Positions 1-7,082 of a stretch of DNA of 39,810 nucleotides are shown piece after piece. Below the pieces are notes generated by a model that was not told the DNA's origin, ran no database searches, and saw nothing but the letters and a program-made list of their open reading frames with translations. Position 1 is the first letter of the stretch. The number at the start of each line of letters is the position of its first letter. A program made the translations under genes and the position numbers. The DNA is from an uncultured Burkholderiales bacterium (lineage in GTDB: Bacteria > Pseudomonadota > Gammaproteobacteria > Burkholderiales > Burkholderiaceae_C). The stretch covers positions 1-39,810 of the forward strand of contig CAMFGY010000037.1 in the NCBI GenBank assembly GCA_945952065.1, given 5' to 3'.

Positions 1-1232
1 TGGAGCATGACGAAGACACCATCCGCCGCGCCGATCACATCATCGACATCGGCCCGGGTGCCGGCAAGCGCGGCGGCCATGTGGTGGCGCAAGGCTCGGC
101 GGCGGATTTGGCGCTGCAGGCCGAGTCGGTCACCGGCCGCTTCTTGGCGCAACCCTTGATCCACCCGCTGCAAGCGCGGCGCGACATCGTGGACGACGCC
201 CCGCGCCTGCGCGTGCTGGAGGCCACGCTGCACAATTTGCGCACGGTCAGCGTCGATGTGCCGCTGCATCGCTTGGTGGCGGTGACCGGCGTGTCGGGTT
301 CGGGCAAGTCCACGCTGGCCCGTGATGTGCTGCTGGCGAATATGGCCGTGGCCGTACCGCTGCGCAAGGCCCCTCCGCAGTGGCTGGGCTGTGCCGGCAT
401 CGAAGGCCACGAGAAGGTGGACCGCGTGCTGGAGGTGGACCAGACCCCGATTGGCAAAACCCCGCGCAGCTGCCCGGCCACCTACATCGGTTTTTGGGAC
501 GCGATCCGCAAGCTCTTTGCCGAGACGCTGGAGAGCAAGGCGCGCGGTTATGCGCCCAACCGCTTCAGCTTCAACACTGGCGAAGGCCGCTGCCCCGGCT
601 GCGAAGGCCAGGGCATGCGCACCATCGAGATGAGCTTTTTGCCCGATGTGAAGGTGCTTTGCGATCAATGCCACGGCCAGCGCTTCAACCCAGAGACCTT
701 GGGCGTCAGTTGGCGCGGCAAGAGCATCGGCGATGTGCTGGCCATGGAGGTGGACGAGGCGGTGGAGTTTTTTGCCGCCATGCCCGCCATCGGCCACCCG
801 CTCAAGCTCTTGCAGGATGTGGGCCTGGGTTATCTGACCCTGGGCCAGCCTTCGCCCACCTTGTCGGGCGGCGAGGCACAGCGCATCAAGCTGGTGTCCG
901 AGCTGGTCAAGGTGCGCGATGAGGTGGGCCGCCGCGGCCAGAAGGCGCCGCACACGCTGTATGTGCTGGACGAACCCACCGTGGGCCTGCACATGGCCGA
1001 TGTGGAGCGCCTGATCCGCGTGCTGCATCGCCTGGTGGCGGGCGGCCACTCGGTGGTGGTGATCGAGCACGACCTGGACGTGATCGCCGAAGCCGATTGG
1101 GTCATCGACCTGGGGCCCGATGGCGGCACCGCCGGTGGCGAGGTGGTGGTGGCCGGTACGCCGGAGCAGGTGGTGGCGCAGGGCACACACACCGGGCAAG
1201 CGCTGCGGCCGGTCTTGGCGCGCCGGGCCTGA
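1..1232 (+). CDS. uvrA: UvrA-type excinuclease ABC subunit A, 3' part (5' end outside window)
   Basis: This is the C-terminal half of a UvrA damage-recognition ATPase of nucleotide excision repair; the frame is already open at base 3. Visible in order are the end of one ABC module ([19 protein letters not shown]), a Walker A (GVSGSGKST), the UvrA block with [14 protein letters not shown], a zinc module with two Cys pairs (CPGC and CDQC), the ABC signature [12 protein letters not shown], Walker [13 protein letters not shown] and the H-loop [10 protein letters not shown]. Several residues differ from textbook Uvr[12 protein letters not shown] instead of SNPATYtGvFD, and DEPTVGLH instead of DEPTTGLH. 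That fits a long UvrA paralogue found in Burkholderiales, but the missing 5' part leaves this open. The gene ends with TGA and is followed by a hairpin terminator. Confidence 0.93.
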   Translation, partial: EHDEDTIRRADHIIDIGPGAGKRGGHVVAQGSAADLALQAESVTGRFLAQPLIHPLQARRDIVDDAPRLRVLEATLHNLRTVSVDVPLHRLVAVTGVSGSGKSTLARDVLLANMAVAVPLRKAPPQWLGCAGIEGHEKVDRVLEVDQTPIGKTPRSCPATYIGFWDAIRKLFAETLESKARGYAPNRFSFNTGEGRCPGCEGQGMRTIEMSFLPDVKVLCDQCHGQRFNPETLGVSWRGKSIGDVLAMEVDEAVEFFAAMPAIGHPLKLLQDVGLGYLTLGQPSPTLSGGEAQRIKLVSELVKVRDEVGRRGQKAPHTLYVLDEPTVGLHMADVERLIRVLHRLVAGGHSVVVIEHDLDVIAEADWVIDLGPDGGTAGGEVVVAGTPEQVVAQGTHTGQALRPVLARRA

Positions 1233-1316
1233 GGCCTTGGGCTGCGTTGAGGCAGCTCAGCCCCCAAGCCCTTCCCTAACGGCCAATTCACAGTGGCAGA
1301 ATGGCTGGCGCGCAGC

Positions 1317-1381
1317 GCCTGCCCGCGCATGGCCCGCATGCCGTGGGCCATGCCCCGCGGCAGGGGCTGTTTGTTTTCTTC
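1317..1381 (+). terminator. Rho-independent-type terminator after uvrA
   Basis: An 8-bp perfect stem CATGGCCC (1328-1335) / GGGCCATG (1345-1352) has a 9-nt loop. It extends outward with imperfect pairing of CCTGCC against GGCAGG (about 1318-1364). A T-rich run (TGTTTGTTTTCTT) follows. It lies 85 nt after the uvrA stop and just before the next gene's ribosome-binding site. Confidence 0.55.
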
Positions 1382-1398
1382 AGCCAGGAGCCTGAACC

Positions 1399-3315
1399 GT
1401 GAAGCAAGCCAAGAACTTGACCCTCTCTGCCTGTGGTTTCTCTGTCTCGGCCCTTGTCTGGGCGGCCCAGGCCCTGATTGCGCCGGCCTGGGCGGCCACG
1501 CCCGTGCCGGTGGCCGACAGCATCTGGACCGGTGGACCCATCCTCACCATGAACGACAAGGCCATGCGCGCCGAGGCGGTGGCGGTGGCGGGTGGCCGGA
1601 TCTTGGCGGTGGGCAAGCGCAGCGAGGTGCTCAAGCTCAAAGGCCCTCAAACGCAGCTGCTGGACCTGAAGGGTCAGGCCTTGCTGCCGGGCTTTGTGGA
1701 TGCCCATGGCCATGTGGTGATGGGGGGCTTGCAGGCTTTGTCGGCCAATTTGCTGGCGGCACCGGATGGCGAGGTCAAAGACATCGCCTCTTTGCAGCAG
1801 ACCTTGCGTGACTGGATGCAAAAGAACGCGGCGGCCGTGCAAAAAACCCAGCTCATCATCGGCTTCGGTTATGACAACGCGCAATTGAAAGAGCTGCGCC
1901 ACCCCAGCAAAGAAGAGCTGGACGACGTGAGCCGAGACATTCCCTTGCTCATCGTGCATCAGTCGGGGCATTTGGCCTCGGTCAATTCCGCCATGCTCAA
2001 GGCCATGGGCTATGACGCCAACAGCAAAGACCCCGAAGGCGGAGTGATCCAGCGCAAGCCCGGCAGCACCGAACCGAATGGCACCCTGGAAGAAACGGCT
2101 TTCTTCAATGGCCTGCCGGCGGTGCTCGGCCGCATCGGGGCCAATGGCATGAGCATCTTTGCGCGCGAGGGTTCCAAGCTGTGGGCGCGTTTTGGCTACA
2201 CCACGGCGCAGGAGGGGCGCTCGTCGCCGGAGGTGGTCAAGGTCATGCAGCAGGTGGCGGCCGAGGGGGGCTTCGCCAATGATGTGGCCACTTATCCCGA
2301 TGTCTTGGTGGATCGCGCCTTCATCAAATCAAACCAAAGCGACCGCTACAAAAACCGCTTCCGTGTGGCCGGCGCCAAGCTCACCATCGACGGCAGCCCG
2401 CAAGGGTTCACCGCGTGGCGCGACCGCCCGTATTACAAGCCGGTGGGCAACTATCCTGAGGGCTATTCCGGCTATGCCGCCGCGAATGCGGAGCAGGTGA
2501 TGGGCGCGGTGCAATGGGCCGCCGAGAACGGCATTCAGATCATCACCCATGCCAATGGCGAGCGGGCCTCCGACCTTTTGATCGCCGCCCATCAGGCGGC
2601 GCAGGCGCGCTTTCCTCAGGCCAAGACTCAACGCAATGTGTTGATTCACGGCCAGTTCCTGCGCGAGGACCAGCTGGACAGCTACAAGGCCCTGGGCGTG
2701 ATCCCTTCGCTCTTTCCCATGCACACGTTTTACTGGGGAGACTGGCATTTGGACCATACCGTCGGCCCGGTGGCGGGTGCCAATATCTCGCCCACCGGCT
2801 GGGCACGCAAGCGAGGCATGATCTTCACCAGCCATCACGATGCGCCGGTGGCGTTTCCCGACTCAATGCGGGTCTTGGACGCCACCGTCACCCGCCGGGC
2901 GCGCGGCAGCGGCCGCATCGTGGGGCCTGAGCATCGCGTCGATGTCATCACCGCCTTGAAGGCAATGACGATCTGGCCGGCCTACCAGCACTTTGAAGAG
3001 AAGCACAAGGGCAGCCTGGAAGTCGGCAAGCTGGCGGATTTTGTGCTCTTGTCCCAGGACCCCACCGCCGTCAAGCCCGAGACCCTGGCCGACATCAAGG
3101 TCCAAGAAACCATCAAAGAAGGCAAGACCATTTTCCGACTCGAACCCGGTGCCAAGATGGCGAGCCAAAGCGCGGCAGACATTCGACCCTTGCTGACCGC
3201 ATTCAGCAAGTCAGGCGCGCATGGGGAGGTTCAGGGTCACGATGCCGAGGCCTGTGACCATGAGGCCATGTTCCGTCTTGTGTCGGCAATGGCTGGCGCC
3301 CCCGATCCTCGCTGA
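1399..3315 (+). CDS. Exported YtcJ-like amidohydrolase (amidohydrolase_3 family)
   Basis: A metal-dependent hydrolase of the amidohydrolase superfamily; the substrate cannot be told from sequence. Residues 1-33 form a signal peptide ending in APAWA-A, so the enzyme probably acts in the periplasm. The N-terminal strand of the composite beta domain (WTGGPILTMND) leads into the metal motif HGH at residues 103-105 (GFVDAHGH). Further metal or active-site candidates are ITHANGERASD, IHGQF and TSHHDAPVAFPD. The C-terminal beta domain (GSLEVGKLADFVLLSQDP) is complete, followed by a tail of about 50 residues with several His, Asp and Cys. The start is GTG, chosen because AGGAG lies 8 nt upstream (1386-1390) and the signal peptide begins there. 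At 638 residues it is slightly longer than typical YtcJ proteins. It converges with the BCCT transporter. Confidence 0.88.
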   Translation: MKQAKNLTLSACGFSVSALVWAAQALIAPAWAATPVPVADSIWTGGPILTMNDKAMRAEAVAVAGGRILAVGKRSEVLKLKGPQTQLLDLKGQALLPGFVDAHGHVVMGGLQALSANLLAAPDGEVKDIASLQQTLRDWMQKNAAAVQKTQLIIGFGYDNAQLKELRHPSKEELDDVSRDIPLLIVHQSGHLASVNSAMLKAMGYDANSKDPEGGVIQRKPGSTEPNGTLEETAFFNGLPAVLGRIGANGMSIFAREGSKLWARFGYTTAQEGRSSPEVVKVMQQVAAEGGFANDVATYPDVLVDRAFIKSNQSDRYKNRFRVAGAKLTIDGSPQGFTAWRDRPYYKPVGNYPEGYSGYAAANAEQVMGAVQWAAENGIQIITHANGERASDLLIAAHQAAQARFPQAKTQRNVLIHGQFLREDQLDSYKALGVIPSLFPMHTFYWGDWHLDHTVGPVAGANISPTGWARKRGMIFTSHHDAPVAFPDSMRVLDATVTRRARGSGRIVGPEHRVDVITALKAMTIWPAYQHFEEKHKGSLEVGKLADFVLLSQDPTAVKPETLADIKVQETIKEGKTIFRLEPGAKMASQSAADIRPLLTAFSKSGAHGEVQGHDAEACDHEAMFRLVSAMAGAPDPR

Positions 3316-3318
3316 GGC

Positions 3319-3342
3319 GGCCAGGCTCAGTCTTTGCTGGCC
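3319..3342. terminator. Possible shared hairpin between convergent genes
   Basis: GGCCAG (3319-3324) pairs with CTGGCC (3337-3342) around a 12-nt loop in the short gap between the convergent amidohydrolase and BCCT genes, overlapping the BCCT stop. There is no T-tract, so terminator function is weakly supported. Confidence 0.25.
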
Positions 3343-4847
3343 AAACGTTCCAAGCGCTGCCGCAGCAGCCTATCCCTGCGCTGCAGCGCCTCATAGTCGG
3401 CTCGCACACCGCGCCACAGCGCGATGGCCAGCAAGACCAAGACCCCGGTGAAGGGCAGGGCAAACACAATGGTGGCGGTTTGCAAGGCGCTGACCCCACC
3501 CACACTCAGCAAGCTGGCAGCAATGGCGGCCACCAGCAGGCCCCACATCAACTTCACGCCGGCATGAGGCGAGGCTTGGCCCTTGCTGCTCATCATGCTC
3601 AGCACCAGGGTGGCCGAGTCACCTGAGGTGACGAAAAACACAATCACCAAGACGGTGGCGGTGAGGCTCATGAAGGCGCTCAGGGGCAGGGCATCGAAGA
3701 CGCTGAACAAGGCGGTGGCGACATTTGCTTGCACCGCGGCTGCGATGGGCACGCCTTCGAAGATTTGCATATGCAAGGCGGTGCCCCCAAAAATGGAGAA
3801 CCACAGGCAGGCCGCCAATGTGGGCGCCAGCATGGTGCCGAGGATGAACTCCTTGATGCTGCGGCCACGCGAAACCCGTGCGATGAAGACGCCGACAAAA
3901 GGCGACCAGGAAATCCACCAAGCCCAATAGAACACCGTCCAGTCGCTGACCCAGGCGCTGTCGCGGAAGGGCGTCATGCGCAAGCTCATGCGCACGAACT
4001 CGCTGAGGTAGGCGCCCAGGTTGTTGGTGAAGGTGTCGATGATGGCCACACTGGGGCCGAGGATGAAGACGGTCAGCGCCAGTGCTGCGGCCAGCAGTAA
4101 ATTGGCGCTGGACAACCACTTCACCCCGCGGCCCAGGCCGCTGAGCGCCGAGGCCAGGAACAAGGCCGTGGTCACCGCAATGATGCTGAGTTGCACATCC
4201 AACTGTATGGGCAAGCCCAAGAGCCGCGCCAACCCGGCATTGATTTGCAAGGCACCCACGCCCAGCGAGGCCGCCACGCCAAAGGCCGTGGCCACCACCG
4301 CCAACACATTGATCATGGGCCCCACGGTCTTGGCCCAGGTCCAGGGCAATTCATCGGTGACCGAGCTGATCAGCGCCGGGCGGCCGCGCCGGAATTGGAA
4401 GAAGCCAATGGCCAGCCCGACGATGCTGTACACCGCCCAGGGGTGCAGGCCCCAGTGAAAAAAGCTGTAGCGCATGGCGGCGTTGGCGGCTTCCACACTT
4501 TGCGCGGCAACGCCAGGCGGTGGGTTCAGAAAATGGGACATGGGCTCGGCCACGCCGTAAAACACCAGGCCAATGCCCATGCCGGCGGAGAACAACATGG
4601 CGAACCAAGCGGGGCGCGAAAACTCGGGCTCTTCATCTTCGCCACCCAGGCGCAGCTGCCCGTAGCGACCAAAAGCCAGGCTCAGGCAAGCCACCACCAG
4701 GCCCAACACCACCCACAGATAAAGCCAGCCGAAGTTGCGCGTGAGTTGCTTCAAGGCGCCACTGAAAAAAGCGCCCATCTCGGCGGGGGCGATCAGGCCC
4801 CAAGTGACCACGGCCGCAATGATGAGGATGGAGAGCAGTCTTTGCAT
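3327..4847 (-). CDS. BCCT family betaine/choline/carnitine-type transporter
   Basis: A 506-residue inner-membrane secondary transporter of the BCCT family, which moves quaternary-ammonium compounds such as glycine betaine, choline or carnitine, usually with sodium or protons. The family hallmark GMGIGLVFYGVAEP is present near residue 89, followed by the conserved Trp-rich segment DWTVFYWAWWISWSPFVG. About twelve hydrophobic segments are visible, with a short Arg-rich cytoplasmic C-terminus. The start ATG at 4847 begins directly with a transmembrane segment (MQRLLSILIIAAVVTWG) and has AAGG about 10 nt upstream. The N-terminal extension seen in some osmoregulated BCCT members is absent. Whether it imports an osmolyte or a carbon source cannot be decided; no osmoregulatory signal was seen. 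Confidence 0.92.
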   Translation of the reverse strand: MQRLLSILIIAAVVTWGLIAPAEMGAFFSGALKQLTRNFGWLYLWVVLGLVVACLSLAFGRYGQLRLGGEDEEPEFSRPAWFAMLFSAGMGIGLVFYGVAEPMSHFLNPPPGVAAQSVEAANAAMRYSFFHWGLHPWAVYSIVGLAIGFFQFRRGRPALISSVTDELPWTWAKTVGPMINVLAVVATAFGVAASLGVGALQINAGLARLLGLPIQLDVQLSIIAVTTALFLASALSGLGRGVKWLSSANLLLAAALALTVFILGPSVAIIDTFTNNLGAYLSEFVRMSLRMTPFRDSAWVSDWTVFYWAWWISWSPFVGVFIARVSRGRSIKEFILGTMLAPTLAACLWFSIFGGTALHMQIFEGVPIAAAVQANVATALFSVFDALPLSAFMSLTATVLVIVFFVTSGDSATLVLSMMSSKGQASPHAGVKLMWGLLVAAIAASLLSVGGVSALQTATIVFALPFTGVLVLLAIALWRGVRADYEALQRRDRLLRQRLERLASKD

Positions 4848-5005
4848 AAGAGGGTGCGCCTTGCTCGGGTCCGTCGAATTCGCTGCGGGCCTTGGATGAA
4901 AAGGGTGCGCCTGTCAGCCCGCAAGATTGTGCCTGCAGCGCAGGCCCACCGAGGCCTTGGCGCGGATCGAATTTCAGGCGCCGGCGCGGCCCTCATCTGA
5001 GGGGG

Positions 5006-5039
5006 ATGTCACGGTACTGTCACGCCCCAGGCCTAGCCT
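5006..5039 (+). promoter_or_regulatory. Candidate PhoB box and -10 of the phytase-like gene
   Basis: Two 7-bp direct repeats, ATGTCAC (5006-5012) and CTGTCAC (5017-5023), are separated by 4 bp. That is the architecture of the PhoB-binding Pho box (CTGTCAT-N4-CTGTCAY). Exactly 10 nt downstream lies TAGCCT (5034-5039), a weak -10, at the same distance as in E. coli phoA. The box points toward the phytase-like gene at 5080 and would give a leader of about 35 nt. The 232-nt gap between the BCCT gene and this gene shows nothing else clear. Confidence 0.55.
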
Positions 5040-5079
5040 GCGCGGCTGCTCAGTGACTTTGTTGAACCCCTGCACGCTC

Positions 5080-6498
5080 ATGACCCACATTCTTCGTCTT
5101 ACCTCCGCCGCCGTGCTCTTGGCCTGCGCTGGCATGGCGGCCCAAGCCGCCCCATCTTTCGTCAACGGTCTTGCGCTGGATGGCGCCGCGCTCGATCTGT
5201 CGGGCGGCAGCAGCGTCAACAACGGCCGCTTGGGCTATTTCTCTGACATTTATTACGACAGCAACCGCAATGAGTGGTGGGGACTGTCGGACCGTGGCCC
5301 CGGCGGCGGCACCATCAGCTATGACACCCGGGTGCAGCGCTTCACGCTGGATGTGGACCAAAACACCGGCGCCATCAGCAACTTCAAGGTTGCCGAGACC
5401 GTGATCTTCAAGAGCGGCAACCAAAGCCTCAACGGCCTGGCTCCCAACCCTTCGAATACCCTGGGCTTGGCCCATGACCCCGAAGGCGTGGTCATCAATC
5501 CGAAGAACGGCAACTTCCTGATCTCTGACGAATACGGCCCCTCGGTGCGCGAGTTCAACCGCAAGGGTGAGTTGCTGCGCACCTTCATCACGCCGGCCAA
5601 TTTGATTCCGCGTGACGGCAGCACCGGCGTGCCCAACTTCGGCAGCGACACCGGCAACACTGCCGGCAAACGCGTCAACCGCGGCTTTGAAGGCTTGGCC
5701 ATCAGCCCCGATGGCAAGTACGCTTTTGCCATGCTGCAAAGCGCCATGTTGGACGAAGGTGGCAGCAACGGTTCGGTGAACCGCATCGTCAAGTTCGATG
5801 TGGAAACCGGCACGGCCGTGGCGCAGTACGCCTACCAAATGAAGCGCAGCGGCCAAGGCCAGGGCATCTCGGCCTTGGTGGCGATCAATGACCACGAGTT
5901 CTATGTGCTGGAGCGCAACAACCGCGGCGTGGGCGTGGGCGCTGAATTCGCCACGGCTGACAAAGAGGTCTATCGCATCGACTTGAACGGCGCGAGCGAT
6001 GTCTCCAATGTGAACCTGAGCACCGGCACCTACACCAAGGTCAGCAAGTCCGGGCAAATCCTGGACCTGGATGCCAACACCCTGGCTGCCTTGGGCAACA
6101 AGTCCCCAGAGAAGTGGGAAGGTTTGGCCATCGGGCCCAAGCTGGCCAATGGCAAATACCTGATCTTGGCGGGCACCGACAACGACTACAGCGTGACCCA
6201 AAACGCCAGTGGCGAGCAGTTGGATGTGTACTTCCGCTTCAGCGATGCCGACCCCTACAAGAGCTCGATTCAATGTCCGCTCGGTTTGACGACTGGTTGC
6301 GTCACCACCAGCGGTGCGGCAGCCACTTTGCCCAGTGATGGCAGCTACAAGCTGCTGCCCGGCGTTTTGCATGCCTACACCATCGACGCCGCAGAACTTG
6401 GCAATTACGTCAGTGCGGTGCCTGAGCCCAGCAGCTGGGCGCTGATGCTGGGCGGCCTGTTGGCGGTGGGCTCGCTGGCGCGTCGTCGCGCCGCTTGA
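5080..6498 (+). CDS. Exported phytase-like esterase domain protein with PEP-CTERM anchor
   Basis: A 472-residue protein of the 'esterase-like activity of phytase' family (PF13449-type beta-propeller). The signal peptide MTHILRLTSAAVLLACAGMAAQAA is followed by propeller-like segments rich in Gly, Asp and Asn, including LSDRGPGG, GLAHDPEGVV, LISDEYGPSVREF, GFEGLAISPDGKYAF, FYVLERNNRG and KWEGLAIGPKL. The C-terminus is a textbook PEP-CTERM sorting signal: VPEPSSWALM, a hydrophobic segment, then ARRRAA. The protein should therefore be processed by an exosortase; none is encoded in this window. The frame is open further upstream, but ATG 5080 is chosen because the signal peptide starts there and the candidate Pho box lies just before it. 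Phosphatase or phytase activity is inferred from the family only. A strong terminator follows. Confidence 0.88.
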   Translation: MTHILRLTSAAVLLACAGMAAQAAPSFVNGLALDGAALDLSGGSSVNNGRLGYFSDIYYDSNRNEWWGLSDRGPGGGTISYDTRVQRFTLDVDQNTGAISNFKVAETVIFKSGNQSLNGLAPNPSNTLGLAHDPEGVVINPKNGNFLISDEYGPSVREFNRKGELLRTFITPANLIPRDGSTGVPNFGSDTGNTAGKRVNRGFEGLAISPDGKYAFAMLQSAMLDEGGSNGSVNRIVKFDVETGTAVAQYAYQMKRSGQGQGISALVAINDHEFYVLERNNRGVGVGAEFATADKEVYRIDLNGASDVSNVNLSTGTYTKVSKSGQILDLDANTLAALGNKSPEKWEGLAIGPKLANGKYLILAGTDNDYSVTQNASGEQLDVYFRFSDADPYKSSIQCPLGLTTGCVTTSGAAATLPSDGSYKLLPGVLHAYTIDAAELGNYVSAVPEPSSWALMLGGLLAVGSLARRRAA

Positions 6499-6565
6499 TG
6501 CGCTGAACTGGCGGGCGCTGCGCTGGAGGGCTCCGCTCGGGGCTCTGGGCGCAGGGCTGGCGAAC

Positions 6566-6603
6566 AGCCGCGCAGTCTCAGTGCAGATTGCGCGGCTTTT
6601 TTT
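6566..6603 (+). terminator. Rho-independent terminator of the phytase-like gene
   Basis: AGCCGCGCA (6566-6574) and TGCGCGGCT (6589-6597) form a perfect 9-bp stem with a 14-nt loop, followed by an uninterrupted T-run to 6603. The hairpin overlaps the last codons of the convergent gene on the minus strand. Confidence 0.85.
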
Positions 6604-6973
6604 CGTCGGCTCCGGCGGAATCTTGCGCGTCGGGGCCTTCATCGGTCTTGCCACCAAAACGGGTGGGGCGGTAGACATTGCCGTCCCAGCGGCCCTCGGG
6701 CATCTTGCCCTGGCGGGCCTTGGCTTGGGCGCGGCGGATGGCGGCTTGCGCTTCGGCGGAGGCCGCTTTTTTGTCGGGGCGCTGGTGGCGCCCGGGCTCT
6801 CGCCGCAGGCGGTGTGTCAGGGTTTGAAAGCGCTGCAGCAGCGCAAATTGCCAGCGCCGCAGGCGCGCGTCCAGGGCCTGCTGCTGCCGAGGTTTGAGCA
6901 GCATGCGCAGGCCCATGAACACGCAGATCAAGAGGCCGGCAAGGGCCAATAGGCTGGCAATTGAAACACTCAT
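6578..6973 (-). CDS. Small membrane-anchored protein of unknown function
   Basis: I do not recognise this 131-residue protein. One N-terminal transmembrane segment (SIASLLALAGLLICVFMGLRMLL, residues 3-25) is followed by a highly basic cytoplasmic part rich in Arg, Gln and Ala. A short conserved-looking block near the C-terminus (GRWDGNVYRPTRFGG) precedes an acidic tail ending EKKPRNLH. ATG 6973 is preferred to the longer upstream frame because it begins directly with the membrane segment. The terminal codons are also the terminator of the convergent phytase-like gene. It is transcribed divergently from the S9 peptidase. Confidence 0.6.
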   Translation of the reverse strand: MSVSIASLLALAGLLICVFMGLRMLLKPRQQQALDARLRRWQFALLQRFQTLTHRLRREPGRHQRPDKKAASAEAQAAIRRAQAKARQGKMPEGRWDGNVYRPTRFGGKTDEGPDAQDSAGADEKKPRNLH

Positions 6974-7082
6974 GGCGCAAGTTTCGCTGATTTGCCCTTG
7001 CGGGTTGCTATGACCAAGGGCCCAAAAGAACCGGCACTTTAGAATCCGCGCGCCCTGACCTGGGGCTCGTTCGGAGATTGGA

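Noticed and set aside
5050..6678. A 542-codon open frame antisense to the phytase-like gene.
   Set aside because: It mirrors a clearly coding gene in GC-rich DNA, has no recognisable domain, and its composition (Ala/Val/Gly/His-rich) is typical of antisense shadows.
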